Source: an uncultured Clostridium sp. | Lineage (GTDB): Bacteria; Bacillota; Clostridia; TANB77; CAG-508 | Assembly: GCA_946497775.1 (NCBI GenBank) | Contig: CAMMLS010000006.1 | Coordinates: forward strand, 1-41,857 | Direction of reading: 5' to 3' | Length of the DNA stretch: 41,857 nucleotides | The notes under the pieces: model-generated | The model's input: only the letters and a program-made list of their open reading frames with translations | What the model was told of the DNA's origin: nothing | Databases searched by the model: none | In this document: positions 9,691-21,068 of the stretch, one piece after another | Numbering within the stretch: the stretch's first letter is position 1 | Layout of the letters: each line of letters begins with the position of its first letter | Made by a program: the position numbers and the translations under genes

Positions 9691-10764
9691 ATGGAAAAAG
9701 TAACGATTATAATACCAATATACAATGTAGAAAAATATTTAAGAGAAGCAATAGAATCTGCAATTAATCAGACATATAAAAATTTAGAGATAATATTAGT
9801 AGACGATGGTTCAACAGATAATTCAGGGAGAATATGTGATGAATACATTTCAGTAGATGAAAGAATAAAAGTTATTCATAAGAAAAATGGTGGATTATCA
9901 GATGCAAGAAATGCAGGATTAGACAATTGCACAGGTGAATATATAATGTTCCTAGATTCAGACGATTTTTTAGAACCTGACGCAGTAGAAAATATGCATA
10001 AAGAAATAGTAGAAAAAGATGCTGATTATGTAATAGGAAACTATATAAATGCCACAGAAGAAGGAGAAAAATGGGAAAAACCAGTATTTGATTTAGAAAA
10101 ATATAAGCCATTTAAATTATCAATACACGATTATATGAATTCTTTTTTTATAATGAATTCAAGCGTATGTAACAAAATATTTAAGAAAGAATTTATAGAT
10201 GAATTAAATTTAAGATTTGTTGTAGGATTACCAGCAGAAGATGCAATTTTTACTACATATTGCTTTATAAAATCAGAAAAAGTATATTATATACCAAACT
10301 TAGTATTTAATTACAGACAAAGGAAAGGTGGCTCAATAAGTAGCAGTTGCTCAAGAGAATATTTTAGAGGAATAAATAAGGCATATCGAATAATATATGA
10401 AAATTTTAAAGACAATGGGAATTTAGGCTATTATAGATATTTTTATGCTAAAAGTATGAACTATATGATTTATAAATTTATAGATTCTACATTATTAAAT
10501 GATGCAGAGAGAAAAGAAGTTCTGCAAGAAATGTTATGGTTTTATAAATTAACAATAGAGATAGAAGTTAAACCATGCCAAAAAGCAGTAGAAAAAATAA
10601 TAGGAAGAATTATAAATGGAGACTATGTAATAGCACTTAAATATTGCGAAGTATTAAGAGAATCTAGAACATATATGACAATGCAAGAAAAAGAAAAAAT
10701 GTCAAAACCAGGACCTGATATGTATAAAGAATTATCAAAATTAGATGCAAAATATTCAAAATAA
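9691..10764 (+). CDS. Family 2 glycosyltransferase
   Basis: KVTIIIPIYNVEKYLREAIESAINQTYKNLEIILVDDGSTDNSGRICDEY. Confidence 0.92.
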   Translation: MEKVTIIIPIYNVEKYLREAIESAINQTYKNLEIILVDDGSTDNSGRICDEYISVDERIKVIHKKNGGLSDARNAGLDNCTGEYIMFLDSDDFLEPDAVENMHKEIVEKDADYVIGNYINATEEGEKWEKPVFDLEKYKPFKLSIHDYMNSFFIMNSSVCNKIFKKEFIDELNLRFVVGLPAEDAIFTTYCFIKSEKVYYIPNLVFNYRQRKGGSISSSCSREYFRGINKAYRIIYENFKDNGNLGYYRYFYAKSMNYMIYKFIDSTLLNDAERKEVLQEMLWFYKLTIEIEVKPCQKAVEKIIGRIINGDYVIALKYCEVLRESRTYMTMQEKEKMSKPGPDMYKELSKLDAKYSK

Positions 10765-10810
10765 TTAAATAAAAAGGAACATATTTTTTAATATGTTCCT
10801 TTTTATTTAA
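10764..10810. terminator. Bidirectional terminator
   Basis: aaataaaaaggaacatattttttaatatgttcctttttattt. Confidence 0.75.
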
Positions 10811-11859
10811 TTAAAGAAAAAATCCATATAAAGCTTCTTAAAGTTTGTACTGTCTAATGAATGTGAACATTTAATATTTTCATCTGAAAGCTTTTTAAAT
10901 AAATCGCGGTTTTCATACAATTTAATTATTGCATTTTTTAGATTTTTTCTTATAATTTCATCATCTGTTGTAGTTCTATCACCAATAATAAATTCTTTTT
11001 GCAAATCACCAAGAACTTCTGGAACAATTCCAACATCTGTTGCAATAACAGGTACACCACAAGACACAGCTTCTAATACTGGAATTGGAGTACCTTCTTG
11101 ATAAGAACAAGTAACATATATGTCAATAGTTTTGTAATAGTCAGGCATTTGGTCATTTGGTGTAAATTTAATTTGTTTATCTGCAAATACTCTTTTTATA
11201 TTATAACCTGAATTTTCTAAATCTTCTAAAACTGGTTCTAAAATAGTATGAAGCCCTTTATAATCTATATTTGATTTGTCTTTGCTATTCCAAGCAGAGT
11301 TTCCTACCCAACCTATTATAATTGGTCTGCTTGAAATGTTTTCGATATCAAAACGCTCTAAATTCATTGGCACGAATGTATTTATATTAAAAGTATCTGA
11401 TATAATAGTTTCAGGTTTTTTATATTCTGAAATATTACAATATATATCATAAAGCTTTTTAGAAATTGTGTAATATTTTCTTGAAAACTTATTAAAAACA
11501 TCTTTATACTGTTCAATTTCTTTCTTAGATAAAAACATATGGTCATTAACCGCAGTAGTTATCTTTTTAGAAAAGAAATCAACATATTCATCATAATTAA
11601 TATTACGAGATATTAAATCTTGTTTAAATTTATCAGAATTAAAAGAAAGTAGATTTTTACGCCATAAAAAGTGAATATAGTCGTAATCTTTTACATCTTC
11701 TAAAAGCATAAACAAATCATCATTATAAGGCTCTACATGAATTGCAAAAATATCAATATCAATAACATCTTGTAGTTCTTTTTTCATTAAATTGGCAACA
11801 TTATGAAATGCCCAATTTGGAACATCAATTATAATAGCCATTTTCTTTTTTATTTCCAT
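10807..11859 (-). CDS. GT-B type (family 1-like) glycosyltransferase
   Basis: IDIYVTCSYQEGTPIPVLEAVSCGVPVIATDVGIVPEVLG. Confidence 0.85.
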   Translation of the reverse strand: MEIKKKMAIIIDVPNWAFHNVANLMKKELQDVIDIDIFAIHVEPYNDDLFMLLEDVKDYDYIHFLWRKNLLSFNSDKFKQDLISRNINYDEYVDFFSKKITTAVNDHMFLSKKEIEQYKDVFNKFSRKYYTISKKLYDIYCNISEYKKPETIISDTFNINTFVPMNLERFDIENISSRPIIIGWVGNSAWNSKDKSNIDYKGLHTILEPVLEDLENSGYNIKRVFADKQIKFTPNDQMPDYYKTIDIYVTCSYQEGTPIPVLEAVSCGVPVIATDVGIVPEVLGDLQKEFIIGDRTTTDDEIIRKNLKNAIIKLYENRDLFKKLSDENIKCSHSLDSTNFKKLYMDFFFN

Positions 11860-11916
11860 AGTTTACCTCCTTAAAACATTATATAAAAAAAAGTTATATA
11901 AATCAATAGAGAATAA

Positions 11917-11947
11917 TAAAAGAGGTTCAAATATGAACCTCTTTTAT
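11917..11947 (-). terminator. Intrinsic terminator
   Basis: aaaagaggttcaaatatgaacctctttta. Confidence 0.65.
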
Positions 11948-11949
11948 TT

Positions 11950-12225
11950 CTACCTAGTATAGATAATAATAAATAGCGGAATAGTTGCAACTAATAAACT
12001 GATTATATAAAATACAGTATCAAGAATACTACCAGCAAAAAGGGAAACTATAATTAAAACTATCGAAAAAAGTATAGCTAGAAATCCCCAATAAGCTGCC
12101 CGCTGTAAAAAACTAGAGCTAGTGCTCGTAGAATACCTAAACAGGTAGATACATGTTACAATTAAAAGAAAAAAATGAATTAATTGTAACAATAACCGGA
12201 TAACATTAAAAAGTTCGTCAATCAT
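11950..12225 (-). CDS. Small integral membrane protein
   Basis: MIDELFNVIRLLLQLIHFF...; hydrophobic segments; ggaggataagcaacATG; carries two in-frame CGG triplets (12198-12196 and 12102-12100). Confidence 0.6.
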   Translation of the reverse strand: MIDELFNVIRLLLQLIHFFLLIVTCIYLFRYSTSTSSSFLQRAAYWGFLAILFSIVLIIVSLFAGSILDTVFYIISLLVATIPLFIIIYTR

Positions 12226-12357
12226 GTTGCTTATCCTCCTTGCAAAAATATGCTTTACATAATACAATTATACCATAAAATTAATATAAAATCAAAAAAT
12301 GTACATTGTTAAATAAAAATATGATATAATTAATCTAAATTATTGGAGAGGAAAACA

Positions 12358-14275
12358 ATGGCAAAAAAACTATTAATAACAGAAAAACCATCGGTAGCAA
12401 TGGAATTTGCAAAAGTGCTAAAAGCAAATGGTGTAAGAAAAAATGGATATTTAGAATCAAATGAATGGGTAATAACATGGTGTGTTGGGCATTTAGTTAC
12501 AATGTCTTATCCAGAAAAATATGACGAAAAGTATAAATATTGGAGATTAGATACCCTTCCATTTATGCCAAAGGAATATAAATACGAGGTTATACCAGCA
12601 GTAGAGAATCAATTTAATATAATAAAAGGATTATTTTCAAGAGACGACATAGATACAATATATGTTGGCACTGACTCTGGGCGAGAGGGAGAATACATAT
12701 ATAGGCTAGTAGCACAAATGACGAATGTGCAAGGGAAAGAACAAAAAAGAATATGGATAGATTCACAAACAGAAGAGGAAATATTAAGAGGAATAAACGA
12801 GGCAAAAAATCTAGATGAGTACAATAGCCTTTCAGATTCAGCATATTTAAGGGCAAGAGAAGATTATTTAATTGGTATTAATTTTTCTAGGTTGTTATCT
12901 GTTATATATGGAAGAAGAGTAGCAGGAGACCTAGGAGAAGATAGAATAGTAATTTCTGTTGGTAGAGTTATGACTTGCGTACTAGGAATGATTGTTCAAA
13001 GGGAAAGAGAGATTAGAAATTTTGTTAGAACTAAGTATTATAAAATTAATCGGAGATTTCGGAAATGAAAACAGTAGCTTTAAGGCAGAGTGGAAAGTAG
13101 ACGAAAATTCTAGTATGTATAATTCAAACAAATTATATAATGATAATGGATTTAAAAAGTTAGATGATGCAGAAAAATTTATTGATACACTAAAAGGAAA
13201 AAATGCAACAGTTTTAGAAATTAAAAAAAGTAAGCAAAAAGAAAATCCACCATTATTATTTAATTTAGCAGAAATACAAAATGAGTGTACAAAATTGTTT
13301 AAAATTAAGCCAGATGAAACACTTGAAATTATTCAAAATTTGTATGAAAAAAAGTTAGTTACATATCCAAGAACAGATGCAAGAGTATTGTCAACTGCAA
13401 TAGCAAAAGAGATTACTAAAAATCTAAACGGATTAGCTAAAAACTTTAAAGATGATGAAATTAAAGGGTATATTAAGAAAATGGTAGATGAAAAATATAA
13501 AACAGATTTAGTAAAAACTAAGTATGTAGATGATAGTAAAATAACAGACCATTATGCTATTATTCCAACAGGACAAGGACTAGAAAATTACGAGGGATTA
13601 AATGAACTTAACAAAGATGTGTATAAATTAATTGTTAAAAGGTTCTTGGCAATTTTTTATCCACCTGCTGAGTTTAATAAGGTTAATATTACAATAGGAA
13701 TAGAAAAAGAAAAATTTTATGCTAATGGTAGAGTTTGCACGAAAAAAGGTTATCAAGAGATTTTAAAAAATTCTAAAAAATCATCTGAAAATTCAGATAG
13801 TACAGATAATGTTGAAATTCTAAATAGCTTAAAAAAAGGAATAGAGATAGAGGTAAAAGAAATAGCTACTAAGGAAGCGGAAACATCTCCTCCAACAAGA
13901 TATAATTCAGGTTCAATTATACTTGCTATGGAGAATGCCGGAAAGCTAATTGAAGATGAAGAACTAAGGGAACAAATTAAAGGCGCTGGAATTGGAACTA
14001 GTGCAACAAGGGCAGAGATTATAAAAAAACTAGAAAAAATTAAATATATAGACATAAATAACAAAACACAGATAATTACACCTACTAAAAAGGGTGAAAC
14101 TATATATGATGTAGTGAATATGTCTATGGCAGATATGCTAAATCCGAAACTTACCGCTAGTTGGGAGAAGGGATTAGAAATGGTGGCTAAAAAGGAAATT
14201 CAGCCAGAGGAGTTTATGGAGAAGCTTGAAAAATATATAAAGCAAAAGGTAGATAGGTTGGTTGTGAAGATATAG
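12358..14275 (+). CDS. topB: DNA topoisomerase III (type IA), frame interrupted at CGG 13051
   Basis: MAKKLLITEKPSVAMEFAK, VGTDSGREGEYIYR; skipping C13051 joins KYYKIN-GDFGNENSSFKAEWKV to LYEKKLVTYPRTDARVLS. Confidence 0.93.
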
Positions 14276-14384
14276 GGATATTTATGAATAAAATTTTCCA
14301 AAAATAACTTGTACAAATTAGATAAATGTGATATAAATATGCATATATGAATTAGTGTTTAACTAAAAAGGACGTGATATATCA

Positions 14385-15113
14385 ATGGAAGAAAATTTAG
14401 ATAATAAAAAGACTATACTTATAGTAGATGATGAAAAACCTATTGTAGAGATATTAATGTATAATTTGCAAAGAGAAGGTTATAACACATTAGAGGCAAA
14501 TGATGGCTTAGAGGCTGTTAATATTGCATTAGAGAAAAAGCCAGATTTGATTTTACTTGATATAATGCTTCCTAAAATGGATGGACTAGCTGTTTGTAAA
14601 AGAATTAGACATTCTCTTCCTAATGTTCCTATTTTAATGCTTACTGCTAAGGCAGAGGAAATTGATAAAATTTTAGGACTAGAATTAGGTGCAGATGATT
14701 ATATTACAAAACCATTTAGTGTAAGAGAGCTTATGGCAAGAATTAAGGCTAATTTAAGAAAAATCGAGGCTAATAACTTAAAAGATGATGGCTCTAAAGA
14801 TGATTCAAATAGTAATGTTATGAAAGTTGGCGATTTAACATTAAATTTAGATAAATTCGAAGTTAAAGTTAAAGGACAATCTGTAGATTTAACTTTAAGA
14901 GAGTTTGAAGTTCTTAAATATCTAGCAGGACAGCCAGGACAAGTTGTAACAAGAGAAATACTTCTTGAAAAAGTTTGGGGATATGAATATTATGGGGATA
15001 TAAGAACAGTTGATGTTACTGTGAGAAGAATTAGGGAGAAAATAGAAAAAGACACCTCAAATCCAAAAATTTTAATAACAAAAAGAGGAGTAGGTTATTA
15101 TATTGCAACATAG
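14385..15113 (+). CDS. OmpR/PhoB-family response regulator (WalR/PhoP-like)
   Basis: ILIVDDEKPIVEIL, LLDIMLPKMDG, winged-helix GYEYYGDIRTVDVTVRRIREKIE. Confidence 0.93.
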   Translation: MEENLDNKKTILIVDDEKPIVEILMYNLQREGYNTLEANDGLEAVNIALEKKPDLILLDIMLPKMDGLAVCKRIRHSLPNVPILMLTAKAEEIDKILGLELGADDYITKPFSVRELMARIKANLRKIEANNLKDDGSKDDSNSNVMKVGDLTLNLDKFEVKVKGQSVDLTLREFEVLKYLAGQPGQVVTREILLEKVWGYEYYGDIRTVDVTVRRIREKIEKDTSNPKILITKRGVGYYIAT

Positions 15114-15180
15114 AAGTAAATAATAAAGATTAGGGTGGCTAAAAGCTACCCTAAAATTTTTAAAGCAGAAGGGAATTAAA

Positions 15181-16636
15181 ATGAAAAATATACAAACACA
15201 AATAATTTTAATATTTACATTATTAGGTATAGCAGTAATGGCGGGGTTGGGAATATTTTACAATTGCCAACTACAAGGCTTAGAAGTGCAAGTTAATTCA
15301 AATTTAGATATTGCCGAAGCACTAGAAGCAGAAATTATGCAAATAAGACAAATAACAATTTATGCAATATTACTATTTGCAATAATTGCAGTAGTAATAG
15401 GTCTTTTTGTTAGAAAACTAATAATAAAACCAATGTATAAGTTAACTAAAAATGCGACAGAAATTGCAGAAGGTAAAATGGTCGATATGAACAATATGAT
15501 GCCACAAAAAATAAGAACAGATATCGATGATTTAGTTCAAGCTTTTTGCAAAATGAATAATGAACTAAATGAAAAATTTAATGAAGCAACACGTCAAAAA
15601 AAGCAGATAGAAACAATTTTACTTCATATGACAGATGGTATTATAGCATTTGATATAGATGGTGAGATTATACATATTAATCCAGCTGCAAAGAATTTAT
15701 TAGGATTAGAAGATACAGAGAATAGTTTTGACAAAATATTTAATAAACTAGATTTAAGTATGAATATAGAAAAAATAATATATTTAGAGAACTGGACTTC
15801 GACTGAGCAAAAAATAAATGTAAAAGATAGATATGTAAATTTATTATTTGCACCATTTAAAGACGAAAATGATAGACCCGCAGGAGTAATTGCGGTTATC
15901 CAAGATATAACAGAACATGTAAGACTAGATAATATGAGAAAAGAATTCGTAGCAGATGTCTCACACGAACTTAAAACACCAATTACATCAATAATGGGAT
16001 ATGCAGACACATTATTAGAGGGAGAATATGAAAAAGACATACAAGAAAGATTTTTAAGTGTAATTTCATCAGAAGCTAAAAGGATGGCAAGACTAGTTAA
16101 TGATTTATTAACACTTTCTAAATATGATAATAAAGAAAATAAATGCGAAAAAACTGAATTTGATTTAGGTGAACTAGTAAAACAAACACAAGAAAGTTTA
16201 GCTCTGGAAATTAAGAAAAAATCGCAGAGTGTGGAATGCTATGTAACAGCAAATGTTCCAATGGTGTATGCAGATAGATATGGAATAGAAAGAGTGGTAA
16301 TTAATATACTAACCAATAGTATTAAATACACACCAGAAGGCGGAAATATAAAAATATATGTTGGATTTGTTTATAATGATGCATATATAAAAATAATAGA
16401 TAATGGAATAGGAATTCCAGAAAAAGATTTATCAAGAATTTTTGAAAGATTTTATAGAGTAGATAAAGCAAGAACCAGAGCCCTTGGAGGAACAGGACTT
16501 CGGACTTTCTATTGCAAAAGAAATATTAGATCAAAATGGAGGAAGTATAGATATAAAAAGCATACAAGATAAAGGTACAGAAGTAGTAATAAGAGTACCA
16601 ACAAAAACATCAGAGACAAGACAAAAAAATGAATAG
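15181..16636 (+). CDS. HAMP/PAS sensor histidine kinase (WalK/PhoR-like), frame interrupted at CGG 16501
   Basis: DVSHELKTPITSIMGYADTLLEGE; skipping C16501 restores ALGGTGLGLSIAKEILDQNGGSIDIKSIQDKGTEVVIRVPTKTSETRQKNE*. Confidence 0.95.
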
Positions 16637-16702
16637 CAATCTTGATAATAAAACAATACTAAGGTATAATAGATATACTACTTAAAAAGAAAGGAAAATA
16701 AA

Positions 16703-17356
16703 ATGAAACCTGAGATAAATCCAAAGTTAAAAGAAGTATTAGAATGGACATACTGCATAATTATAGCAGTTATACTAGCTTTATTGGTTAAGTATTATAT
16801 AGGAATTCCAACAGTAGTACAACAAGTTTCAATGAATCCTACATTATATGAAGGACAAAGACTTTTATTAGATAGAACGGTAAGAACATTCCATAGACAA
16901 TTAAACAGAGGAGATATAGTAACATTTGAATCTCCAAGCGATTTGCATATAACGTCATATGAAGCTGATTTTGATTACCCAGTTGCAAAATATGAGAATG
17001 AACCACAAGGATTACTAAACAGGTTTACATACTATGTTTTAGAAACTACAAAAGAAAGTTTTATAAAAAGAGTAATAGGTTTGCCAGGAGAACATGTAAA
17101 AATAGAAAATGGAAAAGTATATATAAATGGAGAAGAATTAGAAGAACCATATCTAGCAGATAATGTTGTAACAGAATCAATAAATGGAGGAATATTTGTT
17201 GATTTAGTTGTACCAGAAGGGACTGTATTTTTATTGGGAGACAATAGACCAGAAAGCACAGATAGCAGATCATTTGGCTGCATTCCATTAGAAAAAATAG
17301 AAAGTAGAGTATTAATAAGATTTTGGCCACTAAATTTATTTGGAACAGTTGACTAA
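16703..17356 (+). CDS. lepB: Signal peptidase I
   Basis: QVSMNPTLYEGQRLLLDR, KRVIGLPGEHVKIENGKVYING, LGDNRPESTDSRSFGCIP. Confidence 0.93.
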   Translation: MKPEINPKLKEVLEWTYCIIIAVILALLVKYYIGIPTVVQQVSMNPTLYEGQRLLLDRTVRTFHRQLNRGDIVTFESPSDLHITSYEADFDYPVAKYENEPQGLLNRFTYYVLETTKESFIKRVIGLPGEHVKIENGKVYINGEELEEPYLADNVVTESINGGIFVDLVVPEGTVFLLGDNRPESTDSRSFGCIPLEKIESRVLIRFWPLNLFGTVD

Positions 17357-17367
17357 TAGGAGGAACA

Positions 17368-18277
17368 ATGGCTTTTGAAAAAATATTAGGAAATGAAAAA
17401 GTAAAAGAAACTTTACTAAAAACTATAAAATCAAATACAGTGTCACATGGTTACATGTTTGTTGGAAAAGAAGGAATTGGGAAAATGCTATTTGCAAAAG
17501 AATTTGCTAAAATAATACTGTGCCAAAATGCAGACAAACCCTGTGATAAGTGCAAATCTTGTATAGAATTTAACCGGAAACAATAATCCTGATATAAAAA
17601 TAATAGAGCCAGATGGAAATTCAATAAAAATAGAGCAAATAAGACTATTAAACTCAAAAATAATAGAAAAACCAATAACATCAAACAGAAAAGTATATAT
17701 AATTAATAATAGCGAGAAAATGACCATAGATGCACAAAATTGTTTATTAAAGACACTAGAAGAACCCCCACAATATGCTACAATAATTCTAATTTGTAGC
17801 AACGAAGCACAGATGCTAACAACAATAAAATCTAGATGTATAAAAATAGTTTTTCAAAAACTAAATAATCAAGAAATAAAAGAATATTTTGAAAAAGAAA
17901 CAAAAGAAACTGTAAGTAATAGAATACAAAAGCTTGCAGAAGGAAGTATTGGAAAGGCTATACAAATTAAAGATAAAGAAGAATTATACAGCAGTATAGA
18001 AAACATAATAAACGAAATAGAAAAAACTTTAAAAAGTCAAATATGGAACATTTCAGATACTATATATAAAAATACAGATGATATTTTTGAAATACTAGAT
18101 TACATGAATATATTATTTTTTGAAAAAGGAAAAACAAATCCCAAATACTTAAATTGTATAGAAATAGTAGAAAATACAAAAAGAAGATTAAAAACAAATA
18201 GTAATTATAATATGACAATAGATAATTTATTATTGCAGATATGGGAGGAAATAAATGAAAAATATAGTAGGAGTTAG
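17368..18277 (+). CDS. holB: DNA polymerase III delta-prime subunit-like, frame interrupted at CGG 17575
   Basis: HGYMFVGKEGIGKMLFAKEFAKIILC; skipping one C joins CIEFN-GNNNPDIKIIEPDGNSIKIEQIRLLNSKII to MTIDAQNCLLKTLEEPP. Confidence 0.92.
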
Positions 18278-19169
18278 ATTTAAAAAGCCTGGTAAAATAT
18301 ATTTTTTTGATCCGGGAAATTTAAAAATAAAAAAAGACTCATATGTAATTGTTGAAACTGCAACAGGAGAAGCGTATGGAGAGGCAGTAATAATAAATAG
18401 ATTAATACCAGAAGATAAATTAGTTTCCCCGCTAAAACCGGTAATAAGGATAGCAACATATAAAGATATAAAACATAATGAGGATAATAAGAAAAAAGAA
18501 AAAGAAGCAATGAAAATATGCTTAGAAAAAATAGAAAAACACAAATTAGACATGAAACTAATTGATGTAGAATATAAATTTGATAACTCAAAAATAATAT
18601 TTTATTTCACAGCAGATGGAAGAATAGATTTTAGAGAGCTTGTAAAAGACTTAGCAGCAGTATTTAAAGTAAGAATTGAACTAAGGCAAATAGGAGTAAG
18701 AGATGAAATAAAAAGAATGGGTGGAAATGGAGTGTGTGGAAGAGAACTATGTTGTTGCTCATTCTTAGGAAACTTTGAAACCGTATCAATAAAAATGGCA
18801 AAAGAACAAAATATATCTTTAAATCCTTCTAAAATATCTGGAAATTGTGGTAGATTAATGTGTTGCTTAAAATATGAACAAGAAGCATATGAAGAAAAAC
18901 TAGCCAGATTACCTAAGATAGGTGCAATAGTTAAAACAGAAGATGGACAAGGTGAAGTATGTAGTATAGAAACTTTAAAAGAAAGAGTAAAAGTAAAATT
19001 TAAAGATGGAGATGAAGTTTTTTATAAAAGGTATAATTTGCCAGAAATAACAATAATAAAAAATATAGAGAAAAAACAAGATTTAGCAGAAGATGCAGAA
19101 GACATAAAGGAATTAGAAAAATTAGAAAAACTAGATGAATTAGAAAATTCTAATACAGATGAAATTTAA
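18255..19169 (+). CDS. ricT: PSP1 domain protein (RicT/YaaT-like)
   Basis: GGNGVCGRELCCCSFLGNFETVSIKMAKEQNISLNPSKISGNCGRLMCCLKYE. Confidence 0.93.
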   Translation: MKNIVGVRFKKPGKIYFFDPGNLKIKKDSYVIVETATGEAYGEAVIINRLIPEDKLVSPLKPVIRIATYKDIKHNEDNKKKEKEAMKICLEKIEKHKLDMKLIDVEYKFDNSKIIFYFTADGRIDFRELVKDLAAVFKVRIELRQIGVRDEIKRMGGNGVCGRELCCCSFLGNFETVSIKMAKEQNISLNPSKISGNCGRLMCCLKYEQEAYEEKLARLPKIGAIVKTEDGQGEVCSIETLKERVKVKFKDGDEVFYKRYNLPEITIIKNIEKKQDLAEDAEDIKELEKLEKLDELENSNTDEI

Positions 19170-19182
19170 GGAGGTGAAAGAA

Positions 19183-19353
19183 ATGGCTTATAAAATAACA
19201 GATAAATGCATAAAATGTGGAGCTTGCGCATCAGCTTGCCCAGTAAGCTGCATATCAGAGGGAGAGAGCAAATACGAAATAGATCCTAATATGTGTATTG
19301 AATGTGGAACATGCCAAGGTGTTTGCCCAGTTGACGCACCAGAATTAGAGTAA
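19183..19353 (+). CDS. 2[4Fe-4S] ferredoxin
   Basis: CIKCGACASACPVSCI...CIECGTCQGVCPVDAP. Confidence 0.95.
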   Translation: MAYKITDKCIKCGACASACPVSCISEGESKYEIDPNMCIECGTCQGVCPVDAPELE

Positions 19354-19380
19354 AAATACAGTGTTATTTACATAAAATTA

Positions 19381-19430
19381 ATAGCCAAATGAAAAGAAAT
19401 TGTTTTCACTATCTTTTCATTTGGCTATTA
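19381..19430. terminator. Bidirectional terminator
   Basis: tagccaaatgaaaagaaattgttttcactatcttttcatttggcta. Confidence 0.75.
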
Positions 19431-19434
19431 ATTT

Positions 19435-20511
19435 TTAATCTAATTTTACTTTCTTGAATTTCTTATTAGAGAAAGCTAAGAATATGGCTCCTACAATAAT
19501 TGGAGCATAAAATGTATATAATCTCCAAAATAAAATTGACATATTTATTGTGCCTTCTTTAAAAATAGAATTAAAGATTAGTAAAAAGCCACCTTCTGCA
19601 CCGATTCCCGCCCCAGGAGTAGGTATAAATGTCATTACAAGAAGTAGGAATGCTTGTGCTGGTATAATTTGCCAAACTGCTAAACCACTATTTCCAAATG
19701 CCCTATAAACCATGTATGTTATCATATAATAAGATAAACATTGAACAATAGAAATTAAAAACATTTTAACAACTAATGCTTTTTGAGCTTTCATAAATTT
19801 GAATTGATTATTAAAATTAGATAAACTATTATCAAATTTTTCTATTGTACTTTGAGTATCTTTAACTATCTTTATTTTACCAAGAAATTTTATAATGGGA
19901 TTTGCAATTGAAGATATGATTTTTTTATTAATTCCTGCCAGAATAACAATTATAATGGCAAAAATATTTACCCCAAAACTCAGCAATGCTACCCATAAAA
20001 AATTATTCATAAGACTCATAAAAAAGTCAAACTGAAAAATAACAACAACAAAAGTAAAAAGCACTAATGCCATTTGATAAATAATAAATTTAATAGCTAG
20101 CATAGAAAAAGAATCACTAACGCGTTTACCAGTTTTGCTAAGCTCATATGCTTGCATAGGTTGCCCACCTGAGCAAAATGGAGTAAGGTTGTTAAATAAT
20201 TGCCCAATCATAGACACCTTAAAAGATTCACCAAATCTTTGGTCTGGATATAATTTTTTAAGGGGAAGATGAAGAGTAATTCCCTCGCATAGCCAAAAGA
20301 ATACAATACAAAAAACTCCACCTACAACCCATTTAAAATCAGCATTTTTAAGCAGATTTACTATATTATCTATTCCATCTACATTAATCATATATATAAA
20401 TAAGCCAATAAAAATAATAACAACAATTGCTATATTAATTATAGTAGATTTTTTATTAGCTGGTTTTTCATATAAATTTTCATTATCCATATATTTTCTT
20501 AATACCTCCAA
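19435..20511 (-). CDS. Lysylphosphatidylglycerol synthase TM-region / UPF0104 flippase-like membrane protein
   Basis: FNNLTPFCSGGQPMQAYELSKTGKRVSDSFSMLAIKF; TFIPTPGAGIGAEGGFLLIF. Confidence 0.85.
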   Translation of the reverse strand: MEVLRKYMDNENLYEKPANKKSTIINIAIVVIIFIGLFIYMINVDGIDNIVNLLKNADFKWVVGGVFCIVFFWLCEGITLHLPLKKLYPDQRFGESFKVSMIGQLFNNLTPFCSGGQPMQAYELSKTGKRVSDSFSMLAIKFIIYQMALVLFTFVVVIFQFDFFMSLMNNFLWVALLSFGVNIFAIIIVILAGINKKIISSIANPIIKFLGKIKIVKDTQSTIEKFDNSLSNFNNQFKFMKAQKALVVKMFLISIVQCLSYYMITYMVYRAFGNSGLAVWQIIPAQAFLLLVMTFIPTPGAGIGAEGGFLLIFNSIFKEGTINMSILFWRLYTFYAPIIVGAIFLAFSNKKFKKVKLD

Positions 20512-20622
20512 ACACTAATATTTATATAGTAAAAATAGATGAAAGTCAATATTTATGGTAAATAATTAAAATGTAAGAGTAGAAATATTAAACAAGAATA
20601 TGTAGAATTTTAAAATAAAAAG

Positions 20623-20651
20623 TTGACATAAAATTAAAAATAAAGTATAAT
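20623..20651 (+). promoter_or_regulatory. SigmaA-type promoter
   Basis: TTGACA (20623-20628), 17-nt spacer, TATAAT (20646-20651). Confidence 0.75.
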
Positions 20652-20682
20652 AATTATATATTAAAACAAAGGAGGAATCCAA

Positions 20683-21015
20683 ATGGAAGTAAAATTTATT
20701 GGAGCTCATTATGAATACTCTGATACTGTTGAAGTTCAAGGAAAACGGGATAAAATTCGGGGGTATTTAAATAAAGGCTATAAAATAAAAGATGAGCGAA
20801 ATGGGTATTGGGTTTTAATTAAAACTGCACAAGTAATACTTACAGTTATGGATGAAAACTCACAATATCGTATTTTCAGCGTAAAAAATAAGGTTTTGGA
20901 ATTATACAACAAATCCAGAATAAGCGAAAAAACCTTTGGAAAATTTTTATCTGATGCCAAGAGCGGAAAAATTAAATTTTACTTAACTGAATATGATGAA
21001 CTCATCATTCAGTAA
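20683..21015 (+). CDS. Small protein of unknown function with atypical Arg codon use
   Basis: SD aggagg, 110 aa; two in-frame CGG triplets (20746, 20758) plus CGA and CGT. Confidence 0.65.
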   Translation: MEVKFIGAHYEYSDTVEVQGKRDKIRGYLNKGYKIKDERNGYWVLIKTAQVILTVMDENSQYRIFSVKNKVLELYNKSRISEKTFGKFLSDAKSGKIKFYLTEYDELIIQ

Positions 21016-21035
21016 AAATTAGCATTTAGCTAAAA

Positions 21036-21068
21036 GAAGAAAAATAGCACTTTCGTGCTATTTTTCTT
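21036..21068. terminator. Bidirectional terminator
   Basis: agaagaaaaatagcactttcgtgctatttttcttct. Confidence 0.7.
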
